NCBI GenBank assembly: GCA_964547525.1
Contig: CAZJOD010000072.1
Span: forward strand, 1-17,814
Source of the DNA: CAZJOD01 sp964547525
Lineage (GTDB): Bacteria; Bacillota; Clostridia; JAAYHZ01
Direction: 5' to 3'
DNA length: 17,814 bases
The position numbers and the translations under genes were made by a program. This document shows positions 16,088-17,814 of the stretch, in pieces. How positions within the stretch are numbered: position 1 is the first letter of the stretch; the number at the start of each line of letters is the position of its first letter. The notes under the pieces are model-generated. The model was not told where the DNA came from, did no database searches, and worked only from the letters and a program-made list of their open reading frames with translations.

Positions 16088-16397
16088 ATAACACCATCCC
16101 TTCATTTGCAATTTTACGCTCCAACGTATTGAAATTTCTTCGGTCATCAAATCGGCTTTTATAATCAGCTAAGATGTCCACCGGTGTTTTCCTATCCAAT
16201 GTTCTGAGAGAACGCCGCGCCATTTTCATCGCGTCCAGAGGACACAGGCTACCGTCAGGTATAACTACGAAAAAGTCATAATCACTGTCCGCGTCCGGTG
16301 TGCCATAGACATATGAACCGAACAGATAAATCCTTTCAGCGGGTATTGCCTGCTTGATCGCTTCGGTAATATTCAATATTTCCTGATTGATCGTCAT
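16077..16397 (-). CDS. Minimal nucleotidyltransferase (MNT) domain protein
   Basis: Encodes 106 residues from the ATG at 16397, preceded by GGAGGTG. The frame is open further upstream, but that part has no start signal and overlaps the promoter. It has the DNA polymerase beta-like nucleotidyltransferase motif: Gly27-Ser28 and the metal-binding Asp39 and Asp41 (GSYVYGTPDADSDYD), plus a third carboxylate at Asp74 (TPVDIL). Length is typical of the MNT antitoxin in HEPN/MNT toxin-antitoxin pairs, where it neutralises the HEPN RNase by adding AMP to it. The partner here appears cut to 17 codons (16034-16087), so this gene may be an orphan. Its base composition is visibly richer in G and C than its neighbours, consistent with transfer. 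Confidence 0.9.
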   Translation of the reverse strand: MTINQEILNITEAIKQAIPAERIYLFGSYVYGTPDADSDYDFFVVIPDGSLCPLDAMKMARRSLRTLDRKTPVDILADYKSRFDDRRNFNTLERKIANEGMVLYER

Positions 16398-16424
16398 TGC
16401 TCTGACACCTCCATCTCTTTTAAT

Positions 16425-16453
16425 AGTGTACCACAAAAATAATAAAAAAGCAA
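16425..16453 (-). promoter_or_regulatory. Promoter of the nucleotidyltransferase gene
   Basis: On the minus strand TTGCTT (16453-16448) and TACACT (16430-16425) are 17 bases apart. The match is moderate; the leader would be about 20 bases with the GGAGGTG site inside it. Confidence 0.4.
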
Positions 16454-16479
16454 TAATCTTTACATATTCTACTATACCA

Positions 16480-16499
16480 GGAACATATCGGAACATATC
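16480..16499. repeat. Exact 10-bp tandem repeat upstream of the nucleotidyltransferase promoter
   Basis: GGAACATATC occurs twice back to back (16480-16489 and 16490-16499). The 10-bp period equals one helical turn, and the pair lies about 27 bases upstream of the putative -35. It could be a regulator binding site. Confidence 0.35.
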
Positions 16500-16793
16500 C
16501 TCGTTTGCTGTTTTATATGAAGACACATAATATGAAATCCCAACTTATACGAAATCCAAACTTTCTGATTCAATTATGCCATAGATAGAGTTTAATGATT
16601 GTCTTGCCATTATAAAATTTTTTTATAAGTTGCACACCAAAAAAACCATTGAAGTCGTTGACATTACTACCAATTTATCAGATTTTTTGTTATGATGTTA
16701 TCGTGAAAAGATACATTTTAAAATATAGAAATGATTTCGCTGCAATAAAATAAAGTTTTTGCAGTAGAATAAGAAAAAATCATGGAGGTTTTC

Positions 16794-17549
16794 ATGGGAC
16801 AAAATTTAACTAAAACAAGCAAGGAAGCAAGACAGACAAGATTTAGCGATGTATGCGGATGCATGGATGAATTGAAACGCCTTTTGAATGAAGAATATGA
16901 TGCTCTTAGTACCAATCCTCACAAAATGATACAGCCCCTATTGGAGGACACAGAATACATGTTGTTGCGGATGGAGCGGAGAATGGATGAATACAAAATA
17001 TTTCAAGAAAAACTGCAAGATGTTGTGCAGCGTCTTGCCAAGGTTCAAAAAACCGAAGTACAACCTGCAATGGGAGCTGCGGAATTTATAAGAAATAAAA
17101 TTTCTACCTCGGATTCATTTAAGAAACTTACTATAAAGGAATATGAAGAAAAAGCCGAAGCAATCCGCTGGGTTGCAAACAACCAGGAAGCCAAACTCAG
17201 AATATATAAAGATTTATGGTTGGCAGTGCTTACGCTTTTTGAACAAGTCAAGGGAAACAGAAATTGGACTACATTAAGTAAGGAAGAGGAAGAAAACCTA
17301 TTTGTTAAGCTTAAAAACAAATACCAAGCTTGGTTGCCTCCGCAGCCCCATCGGGATGAACTTCTAAAGAAACTGGTTGAAGCTCGAGCGGATGTAGAAG
17401 AAGCAAAAAACCCCGGGGAAGAACCTGTTGTTCATTTTGAAGACGGAGGATCCATACCTATGAGTAAAGTCAGATATGACTCTGATATAGGGAATTTTCA
17501 TCCCGCTTCATTCAAACCTGGTAAAACGGGACGAAAGTACAGGGAATAA
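16794..17549 (+). CDS. Hypothetical soluble helical protein
   Basis: Encodes 251 residues from the ATG at 16794, five bases after GGAGG (16784-16788). An in-frame ATG at 16782 overlaps that site and is rejected. I do not recognise the family. Residues about 15-95 are strongly charged and amphipathic (CMDELKRLLNEEYDAL, MLLRMERRMDEYKIFQEKL), probably coiled coil or a helical bundle. Residues about 110-190 are also helical with conserved-looking aromatics. The C-terminus (from about 205) is less ordered and ends in a basic tail FKPGKTGRKYRE. There is no signal peptide or membrane segment. It stands alone; only a weak promoter pair (TTGTTA at 16687, GATACA at 16710) is seen. A structural or nucleic-acid-associated role is possible, but nothing shows it. 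Confidence 0.75.
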   Translation: MGQNLTKTSKEARQTRFSDVCGCMDELKRLLNEEYDALSTNPHKMIQPLLEDTEYMLLRMERRMDEYKIFQEKLQDVVQRLAKVQKTEVQPAMGAAEFIRNKISTSDSFKKLTIKEYEEKAEAIRWVANNQEAKLRIYKDLWLAVLTLFEQVKGNRNWTTLSKEEEENLFVKLKNKYQAWLPPQPHRDELLKKLVEARADVEEAKNPGEEPVVHFEDGGSIPMSKVRYDSDIGNFHPASFKPGKTGRKYRE

Positions 17550-17651
17550 GCATATATCCGGAAATATTTATACTTAAATTTTAAATTTTTTATGTACATC
17601 GGGCAAAAGGAAATATCTTGAATTTTTAAATCCTCTTAAAAGCTTTGGTAT

Positions 17652-17687
17652 TAAAGGGTCGTAGAGAATTCAAAAGTGTACCCTTTA
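17652..17687 (+). terminator. Weak hairpin downstream of the hypothetical gene
   Basis: TAAAGGGT (17652-17659) pairs with ACCCTTTA (17680-17687) around a 20-base loop, followed by TTT. It is over 100 bases after the stop codon, so its role as terminator is doubtful. The rest of 17550-17814 is AT-rich and shows nothing else. Confidence 0.25.
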
Positions 17688-17814
17688 TTTCCGAAAGTAA
17701 ATTGACGCTATCGATTTTTATATATTTATTGTATTAAATTGTAATTTCATATATAATTAATTAGGAAATTGCGAAACTCTTGAAAACTAGAGACCCAAAT
17801 ATACCAAATTATAA

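Noticed and set aside
16398..16526. N-terminal extension of the nucleotidyltransferase to the ATG at 16526
   Set aside because: It would run through the promoter and the tandem repeat, has no start signal, and the 16397 start has GGAGGTG and fits the family length.

Overview
The window looks like chromosomal DNA of an anaerobic low-GC Firmicute, most likely Clostridia. It is AT-rich, with strong GGAGG-type ribosome binding sites and canonical TTGACA/TATAAT-like promoters. The gene content fits too: a split 'archaeal-type' glutamate synthase, ferredoxin-domain proteins and a UroD/MtaA-like protein. I cannot name a genus.

Layout. (1) 264-3235: a sigma-70-family factor with a long C-terminal extension (minus strand) faces an XRE-type regulator (plus strand). 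Their shared upstream region carries a clear promoter and two strong palindromes. (2) 3236-4326: about 1.1 kb of gene-poor scar DNA. It holds a seven-copy, 20-bp-phased repeat array, the 3' half only of a tRNA-Pro gene (a likely attachment-site scar) and a decayed minus-strand coding fragment. (3) 4377-7400: a 1007-residue heparinase II/III-family protein without a signal peptide, driven by an extended -10 promoter. (4) 7427-10791, minus strand: a three-gene operon for glutamate synthase split into its domains (class II glutaminase, then FMN/Fe-S synthase with an added ferredoxin domain, then GXGXG beta-helix). It has no NAD(P)H/FAD subunit. (5) 11491-13332: asnB, divergent from the glutamate synthase operon across 0.7 kb. 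Both systems use the amide nitrogen of glutamine. (6) 13439-13698: a cluster of DnaA boxes between asnB and the next gene. (7) 13721-15837, minus strand: a ferredoxin-like protein and, separately transcribed, a UroD/MtaA-like zinc methyltransferase homologue. Both have GTAACA...TGTTAC dyads in their promoter regions, suggesting a shared regulator. (8) 16034-16397: an MNT-family nucleotidyltransferase with its overlapping HEPN partner apparently cut to 17 codons. (9) 16794-17549: an unrecognised soluble, helical 251-residue protein.

Working together: regions 4 and 5 form a glutamine-nitrogen module making glutamate and asparagine. Region 7 may form a redox- or corrinoid-linked regulon. Regions 2 and 8 carry marks of past insertion and decay. 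I see no complete mobile element, CRISPR array, rRNA or intact tRNA. The best candidates for something undescribed are the DnaA-box cluster away from any replication gene, the phased 20-bp array next to the tRNA scar, the dyad-regulated ferredoxin/UroD pair, and the sigma factor with its extension and palindrome-flanked divergent regulator.
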